Positions 9,523-17,289 of a stretch of 55,739 nt of DNA are shown piece after piece. The position numbers and the translations under genes are program-made. Each line of letters begins with the position of its first letter. Positions within the stretch are counted from its first letter, which is position 1. The notes under the pieces are model-generated. The model was not told the DNA's origin, did not search any database, and worked only from the letters and a program-made list of their open reading frames with translations. The stretch is from Bacillus solimangrovi (lineage in GTDB: Bacteria > Bacillota > Bacilli > Bacillales > Bacillaceae_N): positions 1 to 55,739 of the forward strand of contig NZ_MJEH01000017.1 in the NCBI RefSeq assembly GCF_001742425.1, in the 5' to 3' direction.

Positions 9523-9927
9523 ATGAGTCACCAATCCTGTGTGAATATACAAAAAGAATGGGATATTGTTGCAGCGCGTCAACTAGGGAGAAATATTGCC
9601 AAGGAGCTAGGATTTGGGAATGTTGATCAAGCAAGAATCACTACAGCGATTTCTGAACTAGCTAGAAATATTTATTTATATACACGTGGTGGGAATATTT
9701 GCTACGAAATTGTGAATCAACCTTGTAAAAAGGGGTTAATGGTCGTTGCATCAGATAATGGTCCAGGCATTAAGGAGATTAAACGTGTTATGGAAGATGG
9801 TTATTCTACCTCAGGTGGTTTAGGTGCAGGATTACCTGGTGTGAAACGATTAATGGATGACTTTTCAATTGAGTCAGATATCGGAGTAGGTACAAAAATT
9901 ATCGTTTATAAGTGGCTTCGTAGATAG
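9523..9927 (+). CDS. rsbT: Serine/threonine kinase RsbT
   Basis: GHKL-fold switch kinase. It phosphorylates RsbR and RsbS, leaves the stressosome and activates the RsbU phosphatase. The 134 residues contain the N box (ISELARNIYLYT, Asn50 region), the G1 box DNGPGI and the G2 region STSGGLGAGLPG of the ATP lid. Length matches the family (133). Confidence 0.96.
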   Translation: MSHQSCVNIQKEWDIVAARQLGRNIAKELGFGNVDQARITTAISELARNIYLYTRGGNICYEIVNQPCKKGLMVVASDNGPGIKEIKRVMEDGYSTSGGLGAGLPGVKRLMDDFSIESDIGVGTKIIVYKWLRR

Positions 9928-9962
9928 GGATTGTACATGGAGGTTTAAAAGGTGGGATTTCT

Positions 9963-10970
9963 GTGGAAGAGAAAACAACTTTAGAAGTATATAAGAATAT
10001 TTTAGGGGAATATCTAACCAATCGAAATGAGACGGCTTTATATCGTGCTCAACGCTTTAGTAGGATTGCACTTGAAAATAATACCTCGCCAGAAGAGGTT
10101 ATCAATATGCATATATTAGCTCTGCAAGAGATATTTCCAGAATTACGTCAAGAAGTTAGAGATTCCTTTGATTTGTTATTAGAAGTAATGATGGAGTATG
10201 GAATGGCTTATCAAGAGCATCAAAGTTTAAGGATACAACAATTTGAATTAAAAGCAGAAATTGAAGTAGCAGCAAATATGCAACAAACGTTATTGAAGAC
10301 GAATTATCCAGATATTAATTCTTTAGATATTGGTGCAGTGAGTGTTCCTTCTAAGAAAATGAATGGTGATTATTTTCATTTCGTTCAAGATGAAAATCAA
10401 TGTGTGTCTGTAGCGATTGCGGATATTATTGGTAAGGGAATCCCTGCTGCTCTGTGTATGTCCATGATCAAATATACGATGGAAAGCCATTCAGAAACAA
10501 GAATGAATCCTCAATCAGTCCTTGAGAATTTAAACCGTGTAGTAGAACAAAATGTTGATCCAAGTATGTTTATAACGATGTTATATGGTGTTTATGACCT
10601 AAGAAATCATTGTTTTTCCTATGCATCGGCAGGTCATGAGCCGGGTTTTCGTTATATTGCTGAAAAAGGAAGGTTTGAAGACTTATTTACAAAGGGCTTA
10701 GTCCTTGGTGTTTCTCGTAATGCAACTTATAAAGAATATCGGTGTAAATTAGAATCTAATGATATGATCATACTTTTAACTGATGGTGTGACAGAGTGTA
10801 GGTCAGGTAACGATTTTATTGAACGTGAGACAATTTCGGAAATAATTAAAGAAAATATCCATCTGCCTGCTCAAGAGATTGTTGATAATGTCTACAGAAG
10901 GTTAGAGAAGTTACAAGATTTTGAACTGAGAGATGACTTTACATTAATTATTATTCGACGACAGGTTTAA
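9963..10970 (+). CDS. rsbU: PP2C-type phosphatase RsbU
   Basis: Environmental-stress phosphatase. When bound by RsbT it dephosphorylates RsbV-P and so frees sigma-B. The 335 residues have an N-terminal RsbT-binding four-helix domain (1-84), a coiled linker (QLRIQQFELKAEIEVAANMQ region) and a PPM/SpoIIE domain with metal-binding aspartates in NGDYFHF, VAIADIIGKGIPA, LLTDGVTE and LRDDFT. GTG start after AAGGTGGG. Its stop codon lies inside the sigma-B-like promoter of rsbV. Confidence 0.95.
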   Translation: MEEKTTLEVYKNILGEYLTNRNETALYRAQRFSRIALENNTSPEEVINMHILALQEIFPELRQEVRDSFDLLLEVMMEYGMAYQEHQSLRIQQFELKAEIEVAANMQQTLLKTNYPDINSLDIGAVSVPSKKMNGDYFHFVQDENQCVSVAIADIIGKGIPAALCMSMIKYTMESHSETRMNPQSVLENLNRVVEQNVDPSMFITMLYGVYDLRNHCFSYASAGHEPGFRYIAEKGRFEDLFTKGLVLGVSRNATYKEYRCKLESNDMIILLTDGVTECRSGNDFIERETISEIIKENIHLPAQEIVDNVYRRLEKLQDFELRDDFTLIIIRRQV

Positions 10971-10991
10971 TGCTATATGAGGTAGGGGAAT
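10965..10991 (+). promoter_or_regulatory. Sigma-B-dependent promoter of rsbV-rsbW-sigB-rsbX
   Basis: AGGTTTAA with -35 GTTTAA at 10965-10970, a 15-bp spacer and -10 GGGAAT at 10986-10991 (consensus GTTT-N13-15-GGGTAT), 39 bp before rsbV. It is at the same place as the autoregulatory sigma-B promoter of B. subtilis and gives positive feedback. Confidence 0.75.
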
Positions 10992-11029
10992 AAGTATTAT
11001 GGAACTAACGTTTAGGGGGGAATATATCT

Positions 11030-11362
11030 TTGAATCTAAAAGTTGAAGTTACAGAAAATGGCTTATTGAAAGAAGTTAAAATATATGGAGAAGTGGACGC
11101 TTTTACAGCTCCTAAGCTTAGAGAATCGCTTATTCCATTAACAGAAGAAAGTGGTGCTAGTATTTCTGTTGATCTTTCGAACGTTAATTATATGGATAGT
11201 ACAGGATTAGGAGTCTTTATTGGATCATTGAAGTCGAGTCATCACCACGGAAGTTCACTTAAGTTATATGGGATGACTGCTCGTGTTGAGCGGTTATTTG
11301 AAATTACAGGTTTAATGGACATCATGAATATTGAATCTAGTGCTAGAGGTGGAACGAAATGA
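11030..11362 (+). CDS. rsbV: Anti-anti-sigma factor RsbV
   Basis: STAS protein that in its dephosphorylated form captures RsbW and releases sigma-B. The 110 residues contain the phosphorylation loop NYMDSTGLGVF with Ser57. TTG start 9 bases after a strong AGGGGGG. Its last bases overlap rsbW (ATGA), so the partner pair is translationally coupled. Confidence 0.95.
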   Translation: MNLKVEVTENGLLKEVKIYGEVDAFTAPKLRESLIPLTEESGASISVDLSNVNYMDSTGLGVFIGSLKSSHHHGSSLKLYGMTARVERLFEITGLMDIMNIESSARGGTK

Positions 11363-11841
11363 AGAAGCCTGTTGATATAGTAGAAATGAGAGTGCCTGCA
11401 AAACCTGAATATGTGGGGATTATTCGTTTAACTTCATCTGGAGTTTCTAGCAGAATGGGTTTTTCTTATGAAGATATAGAAGACATTAAGATTGCTGTTT
11501 CAGAGGCATCTACGAATGCGATTCAACACGGTTATAAAGGTGAAGAAGGGGAAGTTACGATTGGTTTTGGAGTTTATGAAGACCGTTTAGAAATCATAGT
11601 TGCTGATAACGGGGAAAGCTTCAATTCTGATGAAGTAAGAAAGAAAACGGGGCCGTATCATTCTGGAGAGAAAACAGAAGACTTGCGAGAGGGAGGTCTT
11701 GGACTTTTTTTAATTGACACGTTAATGGATAGGTTAGAAATCAACCATGATTCAGGTGTTATTGTCATTATGACAAAGTATTTAGGTAGAGATGAGGTGG
11801 AGCGTCGTGGCGACACAATCTCAACCTCGCAAACCAAATAA
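11359..11841 (+). CDS. rsbW: Anti-sigma-B kinase RsbW
   Basis: GHKL-fold serine kinase and anti-sigma factor. It binds sigma-B in unstressed cells and phosphorylates RsbV. The 160 residues show the N box (AVSEASTNAIQHGYKG), G1 (VADNGESF) and G2 (REGGLGLFLI). It overlaps rsbV by 4 bases and sigB by 35, the tight packing usual for this operon. Confidence 0.96.
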   Translation: MKKPVDIVEMRVPAKPEYVGIIRLTSSGVSSRMGFSYEDIEDIKIAVSEASTNAIQHGYKGEEGEVTIGFGVYEDRLEIIVADNGESFNSDEVRKKTGPYHSGEKTEDLREGGLGLFLIDTLMDRLEINHDSGVIVIMTKYLGRDEVERRGDTISTSQTK

Positions 11842-12601
11842 ACAACAAGTATACAAATGGATTGAGGACTTCCAAAATGAACGCAACAAAGAAGAATCAC
11901 AAGCGAAGATAGTTGAACAATATAGTGAGCTTGTTGAGGTTCTTGCACGTAAGTATTCACATAGGAAAAACATCCACGATGACTTAGTTCAAGTTGGCAT
12001 GTTGGGCCTTCTAGCTGCAATACGCAGATACGATAGTCAGTTCGGTAAGACATTTGAGTCATTTGCAGTTCCAACTATTATTGGTGAGATTAAACGCTAC
12101 ATTCGAGATAAGACATGGAGTGTGCATGTGCCTCGAAGGATTAAAGAATTAAGTCCAAAACTTAAAAAAGCTGTTGAAGAGTTGACAACGAAGTTGCAAC
12201 GCTCTCCGAACGTTCAGGAAATTGCGTTATATATTGGTGTTTCTGAAGAAGAAATTCTCGAAACGATGGAAATGGGAAAGAGTTATCAAGCGTTGTCAGT
12301 AGATAGTAAAATAGAATCGGATTCTGATGGTAGCACTGTTACACTTCTCGATCTAGTCGGTAATCGAGATGTTGGATATGAGATAGCTGATCAACGTCTA
12401 TTATTAGAGAAAGCCTTTCACGTATTGACTGAGCGTGAGCGTTTGATTATTAAATATACTTTCTTTGATAATATGAACCAGAAGGAAGCGGGAGAATGTT
12501 TAGGTATTTCGCAAATGCATGTATCTCGCCTTCAGCGCCGTGCTTTAAAGAAACTGCGTGAAGCAATTCGGTTAGAACATCAGGAGTGTATTGATCCATG
12601 A
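11807..12601 (+). CDS. sigB: RNA polymerase sigma factor SigB
   Basis: General stress sigma factor, 264 residues, with region 2 (DLVQVGMLGLLAAIRRYD; FESFAVPTIIGEIKR; RDKTWSVHVPRR), region 3 and region 4 (LTERERLIIKYTF, helix-turn-helix GISQMHVSRLQRRALKKLR). I chose GTG at 11807, 6 bases after GAGGTGG (11794-11800), giving MATQSQP and normal length; the earlier ATG at 11792 would have the RBS inside the gene. Its stop overlaps the rsbX start by 4 bases. Confidence 0.96.
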   Translation: MATQSQPRKPNKQQVYKWIEDFQNERNKEESQAKIVEQYSELVEVLARKYSHRKNIHDDLVQVGMLGLLAAIRRYDSQFGKTFESFAVPTIIGEIKRYIRDKTWSVHVPRRIKELSPKLKKAVEELTTKLQRSPNVQEIALYIGVSEEEILETMEMGKSYQALSVDSKIESDSDGSTVTLLDLVGNRDVGYEIADQRLLLEKAFHVLTERERLIIKYTFFDNMNQKEAGECLGISQMHVSRLQRRALKKLREAIRLEHQECIDP

Positions 12602-13200
12602 TTGTAAAGGACTATCAAAATGTGAGAGTAGCATCTTTTCAACAGTCGAAAAAGGGGGAAAAAGAATGTGGTGATAGTTATTACATTGTGGAGACTGACA
12701 AATACTTTGTGTGTGCCATTGCTGATGGATTAGGTAGTGGATTAGGAGCGAAGGAGTCATCGGTAGCGGTTGTCAATGTAATAGCGAAATCACACCATGA
12801 ATCTATAGATAAAATAATGGAGCAGTGTAATGTGTCGTTACGTGGATTGCGAGGAGCGGTAATTGGTATTTTGAAAATCGATTATGAACATAAGAAGATT
12901 ATTTATAGTAATGTAGGAAATATCCGAGTCATCCTCTATTCACCTTCAGGCGAAATTATCTATCCTCTACCACAATATGGGTATTTATCTGGTCGACCCC
13001 AGTCGTATAAAATTCAAGAAACATCTTTAGAAAACAATACAGCATTTATTATTTACTCAGATGGGCTTCAGCTATTATCAGTAAAAAAGTTCATTTTCAA
13101 GATGGTATCACTAGAAGCCATTTCTAATGAGTTACAGAAATATGTAAATCACGGCAATGATGATGTTACATACGTTGTTGGTAAGATTAGATTTAGTTGA
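12598..13200 (+). CDS. rsbX: PP2C phosphatase RsbX
   Basis: Feedback phosphatase that dephosphorylates RsbR and RsbS to reset the stressosome after stress. The 200 residues form a small PPM domain with metal-binding aspartates in ECGDSYYIVE, CAIADGLGSG, IIYSDGLQ and NDDVTYVV. Last gene of the operon, overlapping sigB by ATGA and followed by a terminator. Confidence 0.95.
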   Translation: MIVKDYQNVRVASFQQSKKGEKECGDSYYIVETDKYFVCAIADGLGSGLGAKESSVAVVNVIAKSHHESIDKIMEQCNVSLRGLRGAVIGILKIDYEHKKIIYSNVGNIRVILYSPSGEIIYPLPQYGYLSGRPQSYKIQETSLENNTAFIIYSDGLQLLSVKKFIFKMVSLEAISNELQKYVNHGNDDVTYVVGKIRFS

Positions 13201-13206
13201 TATGCA

Positions 13207-13240
13207 AGAGTTTTTCTTGATTAGGGAAACTCTTTTTTTA
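13207..13240 (+). terminator. Terminator of the sigma-B operon
   Basis: A 10-bp stem (13207-13216 with 13224-13233), 7-base loop, then T7. The rest of the spacer to 13501 (about 260 bases) holds no gene I can see. Confidence 0.88.
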
Positions 13241-13501
13241 TTTCCTTAACATCAGAATTTAGTACTTATCTGGAAATATTATAATGAGTTAGAATAGAAA
13301 ATTTGAGAATTTAGAGATGTTATATCAGTACATGATGAGTGTGATGTTGATTCGATTAATCGCTACTAAGAAAAGAAAACAGTTGGGAGTTATACTTCAT
13401 TAAGGTTAACTTAATGATTAGATTTGGTAAAATAACATTATTCTTCTTAATTCTTGGAGGAGAAGTTGAGTTTTAAGAGGAATAATTGGTTAGGATGCAT
13501 A

Positions 13502-13549
13502 ATGTATGTGAGTGAAAGGATGGCGAAGAACAATTCGAAGTACAGCTGA
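13502..13549 (+). other. Possible 15-codon leader ORF coupled to tex
   Basis: ATG 13502 to TGA 13547-13549 encodes MYVSERMAKNNSKYS, preceded by AGGA about 7 bases upstream. The next codon after one base is the probable tex start (ATG 13551), which has no Shine-Dalgarno of its own. Confidence 0.3.
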
Positions 13550-13550
13550 T

Positions 13551-15692
13551 ATGATTCAATTGATTGCAAATGAAATGAATATAAAGGTAAAGCAAGTGAA
13601 TGAAGTTATATCACTATTAGAGGATTCTAATACTGTGCCGTTTATCGCTCGTTATCGTAAAGAGCAAACGGGTGCTTTAGATGAAGTTGCAATAAGAGAT
13701 ATTCAAGAAAAGTGGCAATATATTCAGAACCTTGAAAAACGAAAAGAAGAAGTTATTCGTCTAATAGCAGAACAAGAGAAATTAACGGATGATTTAGAAC
13801 AGCAAATTCAAAAAGTAACAAAATTACAGCAGGTTGAAGACTTATATAGACCGTACAAACAAAAGCGTCGCACAAAAGCAACGGTTGCAAAGGAAAAGGG
13901 GTTGGAGCCATTAGCAAAGTGGTTATTTGAGCAACCACTAGATGGTGATGTTAAATTAGAAGCTCAACAGTATCTATCAGAAGAGCATGAAATTAATACG
14001 GTAGATGAGGCGTTAATAGGAGCACAAGATATTATTGCTGAATGGGTTGCTGATGATGCTACAATTCGTCAAACGTTACGAGAAAAAACCTTTAAGCAAA
14101 GTACATTAACGACGAAAGTGAAAGATGAAGATAAAGACGATAAAAAAATATACGAAATGTACTATGACTATTCAGAGCCAGTGGCGAAAATTGTCCCCCA
14201 CCGCGTCTTAGCTGTAAATCGTGGTGAGAAAGAAGGTGTTTTAAAAGTAAACATTGCATCTAATGAAGAAGTGTTCGTTGCATTAATTGAGCGTCACTTC
14301 ATTAGGAATGAGCAGTCACCAGCGATACCTTATATCAAAAGTGCGATTAGTGATAGTTACAAAAGGTTAATTGACCCTTCTATAGAGCGAGAAATTCGTA
14401 ATGAATTAACAGAGAAAGCAGAAGAACAAGCGATTCATATTTTTGCTGAGAATCTCCGAAACCTTTTGTTACAGCCACCCCTAAAGGGGAAAATCGTTTT
14501 AGGAGTAGATCCTGCTTATCGAACGGGATGTAAGTTATCTGTAATTGACCCAACAGGTAAAGTTTTGCATATAGATGTTATTTACCCACATCCACCAGTT
14601 GCGAAGAAAGAAGAAGCAAGAAAAATAATTAAAAACATCTTACAAAAGTATAATGTGGAGATGGTTGCGATTGGGAATGGGACAGCCTCTCGTGAAACTG
14701 AGAGTTTTGTTGCGGATATTTTAAAGGAATTAGAAAGTGAAATCTATTATCTAATTGTTAATGAAGCTGGAGCAAGTGTGTATTCTGCCTCTGATTTAGC
14801 TCGTTTAGAATTTCCTGATTTACAAGTAGAGGAGCGTAGTGCTATCTCAATTGCCCGACGTTTGCAAGACCCGTTGGCTGAGTTGGTGAAAATTGATCCG
14901 AAATCAGTTGGAGTCGGTCAATATCAACATGATGTTTCTCAAAAATATTTAAGTGAGTCTTTAACATTTGTTGTAGAGACAGTTGTTAACCAAGTGGGAG
15001 TGAATGTGAATACAGCCTCATCTTCTTTGCTTCAATATGTATCTGGACTATCGAAAACAGCAGCTAATAATATTGTGAAGATGAGGGAGGAGAATGGCAG
15101 GTTTGAAAGTCGTTCCCAATTGAAAAAAGTTCCTCGTTTAGGGCCTAAAACATATGAACAAAGTATTGGATTCTTAAGAGTATTAGATGGAAAACACCCA
15201 TTAGATCGAACACCTATTCACCCTGAGAGTTATAAAGAAGCATCGGAATTGTTGGAGAGCTTAGGGTTTACGGTAGATGACGTAGGCACGAAACAACTGC
15301 AGACTGAACTGAAAAAAGTTAACATTTCTCAACAAGCATTAGAGTTAGAAATTGGTGAGCTTACGTTACAAGATATTATTGATGCTCTTAGTCGTCCTGA
15401 GCGTGATCCACGTGATGATGTTGCAAAACCATTGTTAAGAAAAGATATTTTAACTCTTGAAGATCTTTCCGAAGGGATGGAATTAGAAGGAACAGTGCGT
15501 AACGTCGTTGACTTTGGAGCTTTCGTTGACATTGGAGTGAAGCAAGATGGGCTTGTTCATATATCGAAGCTAAGTAATAAATATGTGAAGCACCCGATGG
15601 ACATCGTTTCAGTTGGTGAGATTGTAAATGTCTGGATTGAAAATGTTGATAAGGAAAAGGGTAGGATTGCATTGACAATGCTTCCTTCATAA
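13551..15692 (+). CDS. tex: Tex-family RNA-binding transcription accessory protein (YdcI-like)
   Basis: Cytosolic nucleic-acid-binding protein of the Tex/Spt6 group, linked to transcription and RNA decay. Domains in order: helical Tex N-terminus (about 1-200), YqgF/RNase H-like domain (IVLGVDPAYRTGCKLSVIDP), two helix-hairpin-helix units (VNTASSSLLQYVSGLSKTAA; KVPRLGPKTYEQ) and a C-terminal S1 domain (GMELEGTVRNVVDFGAFVDIG). I took ATG 13551 (713 residues), which aligns with the family N-terminus; GTG 13512 would add 13 atypical residues. Neither start has a clear RBS. It follows the sigma-B operon as in B. subtilis. Confidence 0.93.
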   Translation: MIQLIANEMNIKVKQVNEVISLLEDSNTVPFIARYRKEQTGALDEVAIRDIQEKWQYIQNLEKRKEEVIRLIAEQEKLTDDLEQQIQKVTKLQQVEDLYRPYKQKRRTKATVAKEKGLEPLAKWLFEQPLDGDVKLEAQQYLSEEHEINTVDEALIGAQDIIAEWVADDATIRQTLREKTFKQSTLTTKVKDEDKDDKKIYEMYYDYSEPVAKIVPHRVLAVNRGEKEGVLKVNIASNEEVFVALIERHFIRNEQSPAIPYIKSAISDSYKRLIDPSIEREIRNELTEKAEEQAIHIFAENLRNLLLQPPLKGKIVLGVDPAYRTGCKLSVIDPTGKVLHIDVIYPHPPVAKKEEARKIIKNILQKYNVEMVAIGNGTASRETESFVADILKELESEIYYLIVNEAGASVYSASDLARLEFPDLQVEERSAISIARRLQDPLAELVKIDPKSVGVGQYQHDVSQKYLSESLTFVVETVVNQVGVNVNTASSSLLQYVSGLSKTAANNIVKMREENGRFESRSQLKKVPRLGPKTYEQSIGFLRVLDGKHPLDRTPIHPESYKEASELLESLGFTVDDVGTKQLQTELKKVNISQQALELEIGELTLQDIIDALSRPERDPRDDVAKPLLRKDILTLEDLSEGMELEGTVRNVVDFGAFVDIGVKQDGLVHISKLSNKYVKHPMDIVSVGEIVNVWIENVDKEKGRIALTMLPS

Positions 15693-15697
15693 TTAAG

Positions 15698-15723
15698 CAC
15701 TGCCTAAGAGCAGTGTTTTTTTC
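15698..15723 (+). terminator. Terminator of tex, lying inside cmpA
   Basis: CACTGC (15698-15703) pairs with GCAGTG (15710-15715) and is followed by T8. The same bases encode the last codons of cmpA on the other strand. Confidence 0.85.
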
Positions 15724-15817
15724 TATAGAAAAACCAACATTGATTTAGTAATTTAATACGATAATGATCTTTTTCCTTAAACGCACTTTTCAATTGGTTA
15801 ATAAGCCATGTGGGCAT
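15704..15817 (-). CDS. cmpA: Cortex morphogenetic protein CmpA (37 aa)
   Basis: Small sporulation adaptor that, in B. subtilis, delays spore cortex assembly and directs ClpXP degradation of SpoIVA in defective sporangia. The 37-codon frame reads MPTWLINQLKSAF, KEKDHYRIKLLNQ, CWFFYRKKHCS, nearly the B. subtilis sequence, with the same length and the same end. AAAGGAGGT (complement of 15826-15834) sits 8 bases before the ATG. It lies convergent to tex and beside the SprT-like gene, its B. subtilis location. Its stop codon is in the loop of the tex terminator. Easily missed because of its size. Confidence 0.93.
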   Translation of the reverse strand: MPTWLINQLKSAFKEKDHYRIKLLNQCWFFYRKKHCS

Positions 15818-15939
15818 AACGTATACCTCCTTTATTTTTGTAGGTTTAGAAAGATTCTTATGTACTGTAAAGTGTATGCTTAGGACGCTGAAAATGTGCT
15901 ATAATAACAAAACTATGCAAGGTGTAAAGGAAAGAAATA

Positions 15940-16392
15940 ATGAATAATGATCAATTGCAAACATTAGTAGAGCGTATTTCTATTGAGTTTTTTGATAGGC
16001 CTTTTCTACATAAGGCAACTTTTAATAAAAGATTAAGAACAACTGGTGGAAGGTATTTATTGCAATCACATCATATTGAACTTAATCCGAAATATTATGA
16101 GCAACAAGGACAAGATGTCTTGATCGGTATTATTAAGCATGAGTTATGTCATTATCATTTACACATAACAGGCAAAGGATACAAACACAGAGATCGAGAT
16201 TTCAAAGTTCTAATGCGAAAAGTTGATGCACCGAGGTATTGCCAGCCTCTAGCTACGAATGTAGAACATAGGGTATACCATTTTTATAAATGTGAAGACT
16301 GTGGGTATCTATATAAAAGAAAACGCAAGGTCAATACGAGTAAATATGTCTGTGGGAAGTGTAAAGGCAAATTATTTAGAGTTTCAGGTTAA
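15940..16392 (+). CDS. SprT-like zinc metalloprotein (YdcK)
   Basis: The 150 residues contain HELCH (67-71), the zincin motif of the SprT family, and a C-terminal zinc ribbon with Cys117, Cys120, Cys137 and Cys140. SprT-like proteins are putative metallopeptidases related to the DNA-protein crosslink protease SPRTN; the bacterial role is not established. AAAGGA precedes the ATG. Length matches YdcK of B. subtilis, which also sits next to cmpA. Confidence 0.9.
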   Translation: MNNDQLQTLVERISIEFFDRPFLHKATFNKRLRTTGGRYLLQSHHIELNPKYYEQQGQDVLIGIIKHELCHYHLHITGKGYKHRDRDFKVLMRKVDAPRYCQPLATNVEHRVYHFYKCEDCGYLYKRKRKVNTSKYVCGKCKGKLFRVSG

Positions 16393-16550
16393 ACGTATTT
16401 AAAAAATCTAAAAGAGTTGTTGACTTTGTCTAATCCCTATGATAAATTATAAAAGCGTCGTTGAGATAACGAAGCAAAACACAACTAAAAAAGTTGTTGA
16501 CATTAATGAATCATTTGTTATAGAATAAATGATGTTGTTAATAAAAATAT

Positions 16551-16625
16551 TCCACAGTAGCTCAGTGGTAGAGCTATCGGCTGTTAACCGATCGGTCGTA
16601 GGTTCGAATCCTACCTGTGGAGCCA
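16551..16625 (+). tRNA. tRNA-Asn (GTT), second copy
   Basis: 75 nt, anticodon GTT, CCA encoded. It starts a cluster of six tRNAs and differs from the copy at 90-164 by one base in the T arm. Confidence 0.97.
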
Positions 16626-16628
16626 AAC

Positions 16629-16719
16629 GGAGAAGTACTCAAGTGGCTGAAGAGGCGCCCCTGCTAAGGGTGTAGGTCGTGTAAGCGGCGCGAGGGTTCA
16701 AATCCCTCCTTCTCCGCCA
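16629..16719 (+). tRNA. tRNA-Ser (GCT)
   Basis: 91 nt with the long variable arm of serine tRNAs, acceptor GGAGAAG/CTTCTCC, anticodon GCT and encoded CCA. Confidence 0.96.
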
Positions 16720-16729
16720 TTTAATTTAT

Positions 16730-16801
16730 GGCCCGTTGGTCAAGCGGTTAAGACACCGCCCTTTCACGGCGGTAACACGGGTTCGAATCCCGTACGGGTC
16801 A
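16730..16801 (+). tRNA. tRNA-Glu (TTC), second copy
   Basis: 72 nt, anticodon TTC, no encoded CCA, the same sequence as 168-239. Confidence 0.97.
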
Positions 16802-16814
16802 TTTTTATTATTAG

Positions 16815-16891
<77 letters not shown>

Positions 16892-16904
16892 AATTTTAAA
16901 ATAT

Positions 16905-16981
16905 GATTTGGTAGTTCAGTTGGTTAGAATGCCTGCCTGTCACGCAGGAGGTCGCGGGTTCGAGTCCCGTCCGGACCGCCA
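16905..16981 (+). tRNA. tRNA-Asp (GTC) with altered acceptor stem
   Basis: 77 nt. D, anticodon and T arms, anticodon GTC, discriminator G and CCA are all normal for Asp. The 5' acceptor strand is GATTTGG where the usual Bacillus sequence is GGTCCGG, while the 3' strand CCGGACC is unchanged. This leaves one A-C mismatch and two G-U pairs. It may be a functional variant or a decaying copy. Confidence 0.85.
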
Positions 16982-16997
16982 TTTTCATTAGAATCAT

Positions 16998-17070
<73 letters not shown>

Positions 17071-17076
17071 TCTTTT

Positions 17077-17111
17077 AAAAAAACATGTGCTAAGACTGAC
17101 ATGTTTTTTTT
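17077..17111 (+). terminator. Terminator of the second tRNA cluster
   Basis: AAAAAAACATGT (17077-17088) pairs with ACATGTTTTTTTT (from 17099). Confidence 0.88.
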
Positions 17112-17289
17112 ATTGACTTCGAATAACTAGGTGTCAAAATAATCGTAGATATTACGTTTTTTTGCGTTTTTTGTAGAGAAGTTAAAATATGATGTGTTAC
17201 ATTAATAAAGTATGCACAAAATAAATAACTAATAATGAATGAGTTAATAGATGTTTGTTTTTTGGAGTTAAATGTAGGGAGGAAATCTT

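Noticed and set aside
11658-12074. 138-codon reverse frame across rsbW and sigB
   Set aside because: Antisense shadow with no RBS; both overlapping genes are certain.
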